Of a stretch of 64,000 nucleotides of DNA, positions 26,618 through 35,464 are shown in pieces. The DNA is from MPNP01 sp965116235 (GTDB lineage: Bacteria; Pseudomonadota; Alphaproteobacteria; Rhodobacterales; Rhodobacteraceae). Under the pieces are notes generated by a model that was given only the letters and a program-made list of their open reading frames with translations, was not told the origin of the DNA and did no database searches. Position 1 is the first letter of the stretch; each line of letters opens with the position of its first letter. The translations under genes and the position numbers were made by a program. The DNA is taken from positions 62,001-126,000 of the forward strand of contig OZ220496.1 of NCBI GenBank assembly GCA_965116235.1. Direction: 5' to 3'.

Positions 26618-27859
26618 CTACCTCCCAGCCCAAAATAACCAGACTGCCGCAGTCCAGGTAAAGTGCATTCCTCCTTTGGGGCCCCCGGTGTAGGGATCAA
26701 AATATTCGGCAAACCCCCCTTTCTTGATCATGGCACGCGTTGCCTTCAACAACCGCGCCGCTTCCGGATAAGCATGTTCGTGCAATCCCTTTGCAATCAT
26801 GAAGTTCATGATGGCCCAAGTGGGGCCTCGCCAGTATCGGCTTCGATCAAATTTCGGACTTCGGGAATCAAGACTTGGAATGACATAATGAACTTCTTCC
26901 AGCACATGACGCAGATGCACATGCATAGTCTTTGAATCCACACCACCATACCAGCATAAAAATGAGGCTGACGTGATTGAGTCAGCAAACGCCTTTGTCT
27001 TGACACTTCGAGCCGTGTACGCATTCAAATCAGGATTCCATAGGAAGTTCAAACCGTCCTCCAAGCGCGCAATATCCTCCTTCAGGCCACCGATGTCATG
27101 GCCAAACTCCAGACTCAGTGCTGCCAGATCTCTTGCAGCTCGAAGGACAATGAAGGTCAGGCCCGGATCACCAACCCGAAAGGGATTCTTCGCCTCCAGT
27201 TCGGATTCAACCCAATTCGCCTTGCGGCCCAGGTGAACCAGCCACAAATACTTGTCATACTCCTCTTGTGTCGGTCGCATGCTTGGATCAACACGAGATG
27301 TGTCCTTGCGCGTATATGCCGGTACATCCTCAATCTTGAGAGTGGTCAGAGCATCGTCCCAGTCGGGTGAATTGTCCCTTCCGCTCTCCCAAGGATGGGT
27401 CGCGACGATCACCTCTTCGTTCAAGCGACTGTTCATAAACCATTGATGCCATCGCAGCATCTTCGGCAGAAGAGTCCTGATCCTATCGCGACCAAAGTCT
27501 CTGTCCTTCTCCCAGATCATTTTGGCGATGGTGGGAGCGACAGGAGGCTGGGTAATTCCGGAAGATGGAATGGGGCCACTCGTCCTGCCCCAGACCTCGG
27601 GTCCCGGGAAATAATCCGAACTGTCTTCGTGAAAAAGGATGTGCGGAACCATTCCGTTCGGCCATTGACCGGAAAAAAGGGTTTCAAGTTCGGTCCACGC
27701 CCGATCAAGGTCGAACGACGCATAGCCTAGCGCCGCAAACCCGCTGTCCCAGTTCCACTGGAAGGGGTAAAGACCTTGGGTCGGTATCGAGAAACTGCCC
27801 CGGTCATTATCCATCAGCACCTGTCTGGCCTCCTGCTCATATAACTCGTCGGCGACCAT
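26618..27859 (-). CDS. MGH1/GH63-like glycoside hydrolase (mannosyl- or glucosylglycerate hydrolase-like)
   Basis: Cytoplasmic (alpha/alpha)6-barrel hydrolase of 413 residues with no signal peptide. Recognisable family stretches are YPFQWNWDSGFAALGYASFD, THPWESGRDNSPDWD, YWRGPTWAIMNFMI and AEYFDPYTGGPKGG. In characterised mannosylglycerate hydrolases the Asp in the ESGRDNSP stretch is, from memory, the general acid, and a Glu near the C-terminus the base. The gene sits inside an ABC-transporter operon, two bases after a permease gene, so an imported glycoside is probably cleaved in the cytoplasm. Mannosylglycerate, glucosylglycerate or a similar compatible solute is the best guess; a trehalase-like activity is the main alternative. 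Confidence 0.75.
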   Translation of the reverse strand: MVADELYEQEARQVLMDNDRGSFSIPTQGLYPFQWNWDSGFAALGYASFDLDRAWTELETLFSGQWPNGMVPHILFHEDSSDYFPGPEVWGRTSGPIPSSGITQPPVAPTIAKMIWEKDRDFGRDRIRTLLPKMLRWHQWFMNSRLNEEVIVATHPWESGRDNSPDWDDALTTLKIEDVPAYTRKDTSRVDPSMRPTQEEYDKYLWLVHLGRKANWVESELEAKNPFRVGDPGLTFIVLRAARDLAALSLEFGHDIGGLKEDIARLEDGLNFLWNPDLNAYTARSVKTKAFADSITSASFLCWYGGVDSKTMHVHLRHVLEEVHYVIPSLDSRSPKFDRSRYWRGPTWAIMNFMIAKGLHEHAYPEAARLLKATRAMIKKGGFAEYFDPYTGGPKGGMHFTWTAAVWLFWAGR

Positions 27860-27861
27860 GA

Positions 27862-29076
27862 CTAACCCTTGACCGAGCCAGCCGTCAGTCCACGAGTCAT
27901 GAAGCGCTCAAGGGCCATGAATATGGCGATGATGGGAATGGTTGATACGACAGCCCCTGCCATCAGGTGCTGGCGGGGTATCTCTGACGAGTTCAGACTG
28001 GCGACTCCTCGGGTGAGGGTAAAAATCCTCGGATCATCAAGCAGCATGAAAGCCAGCAAAAACTCGTTCCAGGCAATCATGAAGACATAAAGCGACACCG
28101 AAGCCATGGCCGGTAAACTCAAGGGGAGAGTTATCTTCAGAATCACGACTAGTCGCGACAGGCCATCCATGAGACCGGCCTCCTCAACCTCTCGTGGAAG
28201 GCCCCGAAAGTATCCCTGCAACATGTAAAGCGCCACCGGTATCGTCGTGACCGGATAAATCAGGACGATGCCCGTGATTGTATTGCGGAGGCCGGTGACC
28301 GAAAAGGCGATGTAGATCGGCAATGCCAAGACGATCATGGGGACCATGTATATCAAAAGAATTGACCGGGACAGCGCTCCCTGACCAGCAAACTTGAAGC
28401 GGGCTATGGCATAGGCTCCCGGTACGCTGAACAGCAGGGTGACAATCACCGTGATCACGGAAACCAGGAAGCTGATTATCATGTACCGGCCAAAGTCGAA
28501 ATCACGGAACAACTCGATGTAACTGCGAAACAGGCCCCAGCCCTTTTCCAGATTCAAGCCGAAGTCCAGCGGATTGAGCAACAATTCCTGCTGGGATTTC
28601 AGGCTGGTCATGACCATCACGTAGAATGGCACAAGAACCAGAACCGTAAAAATTACTAGCCCTGATCCAGTCAGAGCCCGAATAATGCTGTCCTCAAACT
28701 CGTGGCGGGTAATTTGTCCCCAGTCCAAATCGCCCGTAAACTTTGACAGCGGCCAAGCCATCCCCAAGGTATAGATCGCGATGGTTGCCACCTGGCTGAA
28801 CAGAGAGGTTTCGGCACCAAAAGCCACCGGACCCAAATTGACGAAGGAACCCGCACCCACCACAATCAGGCTTGCGGCCATCACAACGGTCTTTTGCTCT
28901 ATTGCCAGCACGAGCAGTCCCAGAATTATTCCTGAAGCCAGAATGCCGATTGTCGAAGGAGCAAATTCTCCTCCCGTTGTAAATGCCATCAGGATCGAAA
29001 CCGAAGTGGAAACCAGCAATGCCCACACGACACCAATGACAGGGCTGGTAACAAAGCCAAAGCGAAGCCAGTTCAC
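27862..29076 (-). CDS. Sugar ABC transporter permease, MalG type, with extra N-terminal membrane domain
   Basis: Permease of 404 residues, about 120 longer than usual MalG proteins. The first 120 or so residues form three or four additional hydrophobic segments (for example SIGILASG-type helices around 40-60 and SLIVVGAGSFVNLGPVAF around 70-90). The standard permease begins near residue 130 (SGLVIFTVLVLVPFYVMVMTSL) and has the coupling loop EVEEAGLMDGLSRLVV near residue 300. It overlaps the MalF-type gene by four bases and is followed after two bases by the hydrolase gene. Confidence 0.87.
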   Translation of the reverse strand: MNWLRFGFVTSPVIGVVWALLVSTSVSILMAFTTGGEFAPSTIGILASGIILGLLVLAIEQKTVVMAASLIVVGAGSFVNLGPVAFGAETSLFSQVATIAIYTLGMAWPLSKFTGDLDWGQITRHEFEDSIIRALTGSGLVIFTVLVLVPFYVMVMTSLKSQQELLLNPLDFGLNLEKGWGLFRSYIELFRDFDFGRYMIISFLVSVITVIVTLLFSVPGAYAIARFKFAGQGALSRSILLIYMVPMIVLALPIYIAFSVTGLRNTITGIVLIYPVTTIPVALYMLQGYFRGLPREVEEAGLMDGLSRLVVILKITLPLSLPAMASVSLYVFMIAWNEFLLAFMLLDDPRIFTLTRGVASLNSSEIPRQHLMAGAVVSTIPIIAIFMALERFMTRGLTAGSVKG

Positions 29077-30308
29077 AATCCTTCCTCCTGATTGAGAAAG
29101 CGAAAAAAGAGCAATGAAAAAATGAAGAGGAACAGCATGATCACCACGGCAACGGCCGCACCGGCGCCAATATTGGAAATGCCGAACGCCTGTTCATACA
29201 CGTTCACGGTCAGGGTGCGGGTACCCGCATTTCCGCCAGTCAGGAGAAAAATGTCATCGAATTTGTTGAAGGTCCAGATGAACCTCAACAGGAACAGGAT
29301 GCTCAGAATCCCAAGAATCTGGGGAATGCTCAAATACCAGAACTTCTGAAATGGTGATGCTCCGTCCATGTCTGCGGCCTCGTACATATCGGTGTCGATG
29401 GCCTGCAACCGTGCCAGAATGAAGAGGAACGACAGGGGAAAGTAGCGCCAGACTTCAAAGAGCGTTACCATTATGAGAGCGAGGGGCTTTTCACCAAAAA
29501 AGTTGATGGATTGTTCCGTCAGGCCCATCTGGGCGATCAGGGCATTGACGGAACCGGAAAAGGGATCCAGCAATATGACCCAGGTAAAGGCTACGGCAAT
29601 AACCGGAGCGACATAAGGAAACAGGAACAGCCCGCGGAGGATTCCCTGGCCTCGAAAGCTGGTGTTGAGCAACAATGCTACAAAAAGCCCCAGCACCAAG
29701 GCGCCAATGGTACCAAAAAAGGTGTAAAAGAGCGTTGTCCAGAGGACCGTGAAGAATTCGTTGCTGTCAAAAAGCTTTATGAAGTTGCTGAAGGTAAAGG
29801 AAAAGTTCGTCAGCTTGTTGTCGCTGATGCCGCTGACTGACGGTTCGCTCCCCTCAACCAATTCTTCAATGACATCCTCGTTGTCTTCAATGGTCACGGG
29901 GATGTTCAAGGTTTCACGATAACCTGCGTCAATGTCTCCAAACGTACATGTCAGGGATGCTTCAGGAGATAAGTTGCAAGCCTCAGGCAGTTCTACAATG
30001 CCAACCGCCGAAGGTATTGTATCCTCAAAGGCCACATCGCTTATCTGGGTCTGTTGCGACGAATTACGCACACGATAACGGATAAAAAATCCCTCGCTGC
30101 CAGACCGAAAACTTTCCTGTACAATCGGTACGGCGGGTCGCAGATCAGAGAGCTTGATAGGCTTGAAGCTGATCCAGAATATCGCCAGCATGGGCAGAAT
30201 GACGACGACAGACACAATCGTGACAGTCGGCAGAAGCAACCCCCACGCAAAGCGAGCGTCTCGGCGAGCCAATTTCCCTTGGGTCTTAGGCGGAACAGGG
30301 TTGGTCAT
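29073..30308 (-). CDS. Sugar ABC transporter permease, MalF type, with a large periplasmic insert
   Basis: Permease of 411 residues, about 110 longer than usual. After the first membrane segment (residues about 22-48) there is an extra periplasmic domain of roughly residues 60-165. It has beta-rich, DUF11/CARDB-like sequence (IRYRVRNSSQQTQISDVAF, FEDTIPSAVGIVEL, a Cys pair at 111 and 121) and an acidic stretch before the next membrane segment. The coupling loop MYEAADMDGASPFQKFWYL follows near residue 320. The insert could contact the binding protein, as the P2 loop does in E. coli MalF, although its sequence looks different. Confidence 0.87.
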   Translation of the reverse strand: MTNPVPPKTQGKLARRDARFAWGLLLPTVTIVSVVVILPMLAIFWISFKPIKLSDLRPAVPIVQESFRSGSEGFFIRYRVRNSSQQTQISDVAFEDTIPSAVGIVELPEACNLSPEASLTCTFGDIDAGYRETLNIPVTIEDNEDVIEELVEGSEPSVSGISDNKLTNFSFTFSNFIKLFDSNEFFTVLWTTLFYTFFGTIGALVLGLFVALLLNTSFRGQGILRGLFLFPYVAPVIAVAFTWVILLDPFSGSVNALIAQMGLTEQSINFFGEKPLALIMVTLFEVWRYFPLSFLFILARLQAIDTDMYEAADMDGASPFQKFWYLSIPQILGILSILFLLRFIWTFNKFDDIFLLTGGNAGTRTLTVNVYEQAFGISNIGAGAAVAVVIMLFLFIFSLLFFRFLNQEEGL

Positions 30309-30330
30309 GATACAGACTGCCTTACCGGAT

Positions 30331-30357
30331 GGGCGGCGGGGCTGAGGCCCGCCGCCC
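30331..30357 (-). promoter_or_regulatory. Intercistronic hairpin between binding protein and permease
   Basis: Inverted repeat GGGCGGCGGG / CCCGCCGCCC with a 7-base loop in the 55-base gap after the third binding-protein gene. It is very GC-rich and therefore stable. Third example of the same arrangement in this window. Confidence 0.75.
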
Positions 30358-30363
30358 AGTGGT

Positions 30364-31710
30364 TTAGTTTATCTGTGCCAATTCGGCATTCAGGGCGGCA
30401 ATGGTGGCTTCCGCATCCATTTCGCCGTCGATGTAACTCCGAACCAGACGGTTGATTGCCTGACTGTTGATGATCTTGGAGGCCAGAGCCAACTGCCCTT
30501 CCTCAACACCCCATCGCTTGGCAACGGCAAGACCGCCGACGATGTCCGCAATGACAGCAGGATCGTACAGATCTTTCAGCGGTGCCCTGCGGTCAACTCC
30601 GACGTCGAGTTCCGACCAGGCATCGGTAAATTTGGTTGGTTCTGAAGCGGTGCCTTTGCGAACAGGGAACTTGCCCTCGGGCGCAATGGATAGGGTTTGA
30701 GTATAGCCTTCGTCCATCGCAAATTTGACAAACGCCATCGCTTCATCAGTGTTGGCATCCGTCGTGATGCCAAAATAGCGAACATCACCCCAAGCGGCTC
30801 CTTCCGGATTGGACGGACCGGCAAAATTGGTGATGATGCCGGTCTTTGACGCCAGTTCTGAAGACGTCGGATCCGAGGTTATCGTAGGTGGGGCACTGTC
30901 GCGCAGGCCGGCCAGCTCATCAAGAATAAATGGCGACCAGATGATCATGGCGGCCTTGCCGGCAAAATAAATCTCGCGGGATTGCTGCCAGTACAATTCA
31001 CCGGGCGGGGACGCTTCGGCGATGGCCTTGTAAAAATCCAGCACTTCAGTCGTTGTCGACACATCAAGCGGGGCAAATCCATTGGCATCAACCGGTGACA
31101 CGCCATTAGCCAGGAACACATGCTCGAGGACCTGACTCATGAAGTTCTCGTCGACCTTGGTGGCGGCGACGAAACCGAACATGTCCGGCGGATTGTGCAG
31201 CACCTCGATGGCCTTGAGGACATTTTCGTAAGTGTCGGGCGGCGCAAGCCCGTTAGCCTCGAACGCATCCTTGCGATAAACGATCATCTGCGTCCATCCA
31301 TCAACGGGAACTGAAGTGGTGTCACCCTCGAAAGCGGCCATGTCCAAGGCTCCCTGCGCGAAGGTGTCGGCACCGAGCTCTTCAATGACGTCGGTAGCCG
31401 CTTCGGTATCCAAAATGCCGGCCTCGGCCCAAGGCAGCGCATATTGAAGCGTATGATAAATGACGTCGGGCAAGTCCCGCGCCGCAAAGGCGGCCGTGGT
31501 TCGGGTGCCTAATTCCGGTTCTTCGACAGGAATCACCTCAACGGCAATTCCGGTATCCGCCTCGAATTGAGCGGCCATTTCTTCCTGCTTGGCCAAACGC
31601 TCAGGCTGATGCTCGGTTGTCCAGAACCGAATGTCGGCCATCACGGCCACAGTCGAAAAGGCAAGAGCCATTACGGCTACAGTCACGGCTCTAAGTGAAA
31701 AAAGACTCAT
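30364..31710 (-). CDS. Sugar ABC transporter substrate-binding protein (third system)
   Basis: Periplasmic binding protein of 448 residues with a signal peptide of about 26 residues (hydrophobic core VTVAVMALAFSTVAVM, mature start near DIRFWTTEH). The mature N-terminus continues with QFEADTGIAVEVIPVEE, the typical start of family 1 SBPs. It is the first gene of the operon, followed by the hairpin, two permeases, the hydrolase and the ATPase. By operon content it probably binds a glycoside of glycerate or a related small solute. Confidence 0.87.
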   Translation of the reverse strand: MSLFSLRAVTVAVMALAFSTVAVMADIRFWTTEHQPERLAKQEEMAAQFEADTGIAVEVIPVEEPELGTRTTAAFAARDLPDVIYHTLQYALPWAEAGILDTEAATDVIEELGADTFAQGALDMAAFEGDTTSVPVDGWTQMIVYRKDAFEANGLAPPDTYENVLKAIEVLHNPPDMFGFVAATKVDENFMSQVLEHVFLANGVSPVDANGFAPLDVSTTTEVLDFYKAIAEASPPGELYWQQSREIYFAGKAAMIIWSPFILDELAGLRDSAPPTITSDPTSSELASKTGIITNFAGPSNPEGAAWGDVRYFGITTDANTDEAMAFVKFAMDEGYTQTLSIAPEGKFPVRKGTASEPTKFTDAWSELDVGVDRRAPLKDLYDPAVIADIVGGLAVAKRWGVEEGQLALASKIINSQAINRLVRSYIDGEMDAEATIAALNAELAQIN

Positions 31711-32003
31711 AAGGAAACTCCTCCCAAGAATTTTAATGTGCGATTATCGCGTTCTCCTCGAAGAAACCAACCGGCCAATCGAGAGAACTCGTCGGAGCTC
31801 AGTGGAACATCCAGGAGGCCAGCTAAAGGGCCCATCCACAAACAATTCTCAACTGAATTGAACAGTTCATTACGGGAGATTCAATGACTTGTCAACTTAA
31901 ATTTCGAAAACGGCTTTGTCGGCTTATGCCGTGTCCACAATTCGCTTGGCGGGAACGGAACAAAAAACTGACAGCAACAACCCTGAGGGCTGAAGGACCA
32001 AAT
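31711..32003. other. Upstream region of the third transporter operon
   Basis: 293 bases between the binding-protein start and the end of the DMT exporter gene. It should contain the operon promoter; a GGAGGAG ribosome-binding site precedes the binding-protein ATG. No gene seen. Confidence 0.45.
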
Positions 32004-32912
32004 CTAATTTGCCCAAGGCTTCCTCGCCCGGTCAGGAATGAGAATCTCAAAAACCGCACCAAGCACGATAAAGACCGTACCCCCAATCTGGATCAGGCCA
32101 AAGGGTTCATCCAAAAGCAGTGCACTTGAGCCAATGCCGGAAAGTATTTCGAAAGACAACAGGAAGCAGACGAGAGCCGGAGCGATGATGGTCGTTGTCC
32201 ATATGGACAAAAAAATCAGGGGCGTGAAATAGACGGCTCCAATGATCAGCGCTGTGGGACCCTTGCTTGTCAGGTCGGTGGCCAGGGGGAGCATGCCCAT
32301 GGCCGTCCCCCCAACGACCCAAACCAGCAGCCCTAGCATGACCGCGGTCGCCATGCAATAAAATGACAGAATGGTGATCCGTCCCCTGGTTTCGGTTGCA
32401 AAGACAAGCGCAACTCCAATGGACCAGACAATGCCTGATATCAATGCCATGACATCACCAATCTTGAGTGCGACTGATGACATGGCACCACCAAAAATCA
32501 GAAACATCCCTAGAAGTGAGGACCCTATGGCCAAGAGACTCTGCCAGCGCCATTTGCGACCTAGAAACAGGCATTCAATGATTGTACTCCAGGCCGGGGC
32601 AAGGTAAAACAGGAGTACGGCGTTGGCGACGTGGGTAAAGGACAGTGCCGTCGCGTAGGCCGTTACACCAAAACCGATACAGACTGCACCCGCCAGTGCC
32701 TTGGCTGAAACCGGCTGAAAACTTCGTCGAATGACAGCAAAGAACAGCAGAAGCAGAGCGGCGCCCAGGTTGATGGCCAAACCACCCCAAATGCCGTCAA
32801 AGCCGATCTGGTTAAGATAACGAACCGGAATCCACCACAATCCCCACATCAGGGCCACAAGCAGGGCAACAGCTTCAGGCAGTCTCTTGTGGGCAATCCA
32901 GTTTCGTTCCAT
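32004..32912 (-). CDS. EamA/DMT-family membrane transporter
   Basis: Drug/metabolite transporter of about 302 residues when started at the ATG at 32912. The frame is open to 32957, but the extra residues are basic and precede a better start. Ten membrane segments in two EamA-like repeats are apparent, starting with VALLVALMWGLWWIPVRYL and with the second repeat around GDVMALISGIVWSIGVALVF. Such proteins usually export amino acids or metabolites. It stands alone between the third transporter operon and aspS. Substrate unknown. Confidence 0.85.
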   Translation of the reverse strand: MERNWIAHKRLPEAVALLVALMWGLWWIPVRYLNQIGFDGIWGGLAINLGAALLLLFFAVIRRSFQPVSAKALAGAVCIGFGVTAYATALSFTHVANAVLLFYLAPAWSTIIECLFLGRKWRWQSLLAIGSSLLGMFLIFGGAMSSVALKIGDVMALISGIVWSIGVALVFATETRGRITILSFYCMATAVMLGLLVWVVGGTAMGMLPLATDLTSKGPTALIIGAVYFTPLIFLSIWTTTIIAPALVCFLLSFEILSGIGSSALLLDEPFGLIQIGGTVFIVLGAVFEILIPDRARKPWAN

Positions 32913-32990
32913 CCTTCTCCCTCGCAGCAGGAGCTCGCGTCCGCTTCTCAGAACCATCGTGGCCCGTCATCCGGCTCGGCAGCCGCCAGA

Positions 32991-34766
32991 TCAATCTTGG
33001 ACGGTACGAATACCCAAGTCAAGCAGCGCTTGATTTGATGGAACGGACGGCGCACCCAGCATCAGATCTTCGGCCCGTTGATTCAGCGGGAACAGTATGA
33101 CCTCACGGATATTCTCGACGCCGCTCAGCAACATGATCATGCGGTCGATTCCCGGGGCAATTCCAGCGTGCGGAGGGGCCCCATAGCGAAACGCGTTGAC
33201 TATGCCGCGAAAGTTCTGATCGACAAACTCTCTGTCATATCCAACGATGCTGAACACTTTGTACAAAATGTTCAGCTTGTGGTTACGCACGGCTCCAGAC
33301 GACAATTCCACGCCATTGCAGACTATGTCATACTGATAGCCCAGAACATCGAGGGGGTCCAGATTTTCCAGCGCTTCCATTCCTCCCTGCGGCATCGAGA
33401 ACGGGTTGTGCGAGAAATCCAGAAGTCCTGCTTCTTCGTCTCTTTCAAAGAGCGGGTAGTCCTTGATCCAGCACAATTCAAACCGATTCCGATCAACGAG
33501 ATTCAATTCCTTGGCGATTTCATCTCTGGCCTTGGCCGCAACGCCGATAAAGGTTGCTGGCTTGCCCCCGAGGAAGAACGCAGCATCACCGGCACCCAAA
33601 CCCAGCTGACGGCGAATGTTTTCCGTTCTCTCCGGGCCGATATTGTTGGCCAGCGGTCCGGCTCCAGCTGTCGCGTCCCCCTCAGTTCGCCAGAATATGT
33701 AGCCCATGCCTGGCAAGCCATTTTTTTGCGCGAAGCTGTTCATCCGGTCACAAAACCGCCGACTGCCGCCACCGGGCGCAGGAATGGCCCGTATCTGATT
33801 GCCCTCGACCTCCAGCATGTTGGCAAATATCCGAAAGCCGGATTGAGCAAAGTGTTCGCTCACGACTTGCATGACAATCGGATTGCGCAGGTCCGGCTTG
33901 TCGGAGCCATACTTGAGAAGCGCATCCTCGTAGGTGATCTGAGGAAAACTGCGAGTTACCGGACGGCCATTGCCGAATTCTTCGAAAACGCCACGCATGA
34001 CCGGTTCGATTTCGTTGAACACGTCCTCCTGAGTCGCGAAACTCATTTCGACATCAAGTTGATAGAATTCTCCCGGCGAACGGTCGGCTCTGGGATCTTC
34101 GTCTCGAAAGCATGGCGATATCTGGAAATAGCGATCAAAACCGGCGACCATGACCAGTTGCTTGAACTGTTGGGGAGCCTGTGGCAGCGCATAAAACCGG
34201 CCAGGATGCAGTCTGGATGGCACCAGAAAGTCCCGTGCGCCCTCGGGGGAAGACGCCGTCAGTATCGGGGTCTGAAATTCGGTGAAGCCCTGCGCTTCCA
34301 TTTTGTTCCGAATCCAGGATATGACCTTGGAACGCATCATGATCCGGTTGTGCAAGCCATTCCGCCGAAGGTCAATGAATCTGTATTTCAGGCGCGTTTC
34401 CTCTGGATAGTCCGGTTCGCCGAAAACGGGCACGGGCAATTCTTCTGCTTCCCCAAGAATCTCGAGTTGTCGAATGAACACCTCGATTTCGCCCGTGGGT
34501 ATCTTGTCATTGACCAGTTCCGTCTCCCTTAAACGGACCTCACCCTCGACACGAATGACATATTCGGCCTTGAGCCGCTCAACTTCAGCAAACATTTCAC
34601 TGTCAGGATCAGCCAGAACCTGGGTCATGCCATAATGATCGCGCAGGTCGATGAACAGTACGCCGCCATGGTCCCGAATACGGTGAACCCACCCCGAAAG
34701 CCGAACGACCTCCTTGGCATGGCTTCTGTTCAACTCGTTGCAGGTGTGTGTTCGATATCTGTGCAT
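32991..34766 (-). CDS. aspS: Aspartyl-tRNA synthetase
   Basis: Class II aminoacyl-tRNA synthetase of 591 residues, the normal bacterial length. An N-terminal OB-fold anticodon-binding domain (VRLSGWVHRIRDHGGVLFIDLRD) is followed by the catalytic core with motif 2 (FQISPCFRDEDPRADRSPGE), the bacterial GAD insertion, and motif 3 near the C-terminus (GIAPGIDRMIMLL). It charges tRNA-Asp in the cytoplasm; whether it also charges tRNA-Asn depends on a GatCAB system not visible here. The frame is fully intact. A housekeeping gene in accessory surroundings. Confidence 0.97.
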   Translation of the reverse strand: MHRYRTHTCNELNRSHAKEVVRLSGWVHRIRDHGGVLFIDLRDHYGMTQVLADPDSEMFAEVERLKAEYVIRVEGEVRLRETELVNDKIPTGEIEVFIRQLEILGEAEELPVPVFGEPDYPEETRLKYRFIDLRRNGLHNRIMMRSKVISWIRNKMEAQGFTEFQTPILTASSPEGARDFLVPSRLHPGRFYALPQAPQQFKQLVMVAGFDRYFQISPCFRDEDPRADRSPGEFYQLDVEMSFATQEDVFNEIEPVMRGVFEEFGNGRPVTRSFPQITYEDALLKYGSDKPDLRNPIVMQVVSEHFAQSGFRIFANMLEVEGNQIRAIPAPGGGSRRFCDRMNSFAQKNGLPGMGYIFWRTEGDATAGAGPLANNIGPERTENIRRQLGLGAGDAAFFLGGKPATFIGVAAKARDEIAKELNLVDRNRFELCWIKDYPLFERDEEAGLLDFSHNPFSMPQGGMEALENLDPLDVLGYQYDIVCNGVELSSGAVRNHKLNILYKVFSIVGYDREFVDQNFRGIVNAFRYGAPPHAGIAPGIDRMIMLLSGVENIREVILFPLNQRAEDLMLGAPSVPSNQALLDLGIRTVQD

Positions 34767-34947
34767 GTTGTCCCGCTTAAAGCTTGAATGATTCTGTTTG
34801 CGATTCGTTCAGATCAGGGATACCCGGGTACGACCCGCCAGCCTTCAGTCATCCGGTGCCCAATCCTGCTGACTTTTGCCGGAACAGCGGAATTTCAAGT
34901 TGTATCCCGAACTTTGTTTTCCCATGATCGGGCACAAAACCACCCGG

Positions 34948-35454
34948 TCATGGCTTTGTTGAACCCTCAGGCAACGGATGCTTGAGCCATTCGCGGTAGA
35001 AGCCTTCCAGATCAGGACAGAAGTCGAAGGTCACCGGAAAGCCCGGTGCACAGGCTTCCGTCTCAAGCAGGACGCCGCAGCCGGGGCAGATAAACTCTCT
35101 GATCTCCATCCATTCTGGCGAACACACATCACTGCCCGGATAGATTTCCTGCAGAAGTTCTTCGGTGTCTCTGACGAAAATTGCGGCCTCCAGTTTCCAG
35201 TTGATTCGATAATCCCCAAATTCTTGCCCACATGCACACTTGACCGTTCTTTCACTTTCCTTTTGAACGACAAACAGGTTTTCACCGATGGGCAGAAGTA
35301 TCTTTTCGTCCCAATGAACCCTGTTCTGGTGGTACTGCAGCACCTTATGGAAGCGGTCGTCATCCTTGAAGGAACTCATGATGCTTTTGGTTTGTGACCA
35401 CGGCAAGGTGCCCTCAACCAAGTTGTCGATAACGTCCTGATCGTACTCCTTCAT
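34948..35454 (-). CDS. acxC: Acetone carboxylase gamma subunit
   Basis: Small subunit of 168 residues, the same length as I recall for Xanthobacter AcxC. Zinc-binding Cys pairs are visible as CACGQEFGDYRINWKL and CPGCGVLLETEACAPG, and the C-terminal DFCPDLEGFYREWL is typical of the family. It joins the alpha and beta subunits in a cytoplasmic complex that carboxylates acetone (or a close ketone) at the cost of ATP. Its start follows the alpha-subunit stop by 10 bases. Confidence 0.88.
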   Translation of the reverse strand: MKEYDQDVIDNLVEGTLPWSQTKSIMSSFKDDDRFHKVLQYHQNRVHWDEKILLPIGENLFVVQKESERTVKCACGQEFGDYRINWKLEAAIFVRDTEELLQEIYPGSDVCSPEWMEIREFICPGCGVLLETEACAPGFPVTFDFCPDLEGFYREWLKHPLPEGSTKP

Positions 35455-35464
35455 CTTTTTCTCT

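Noticed and set aside
33078..34532. 484-codon open frame antisense to aspS
   Set aside because: It lies entirely opposite the strongly conserved aspS gene, has no recognisable domain and follows from codon bias on the other strand.
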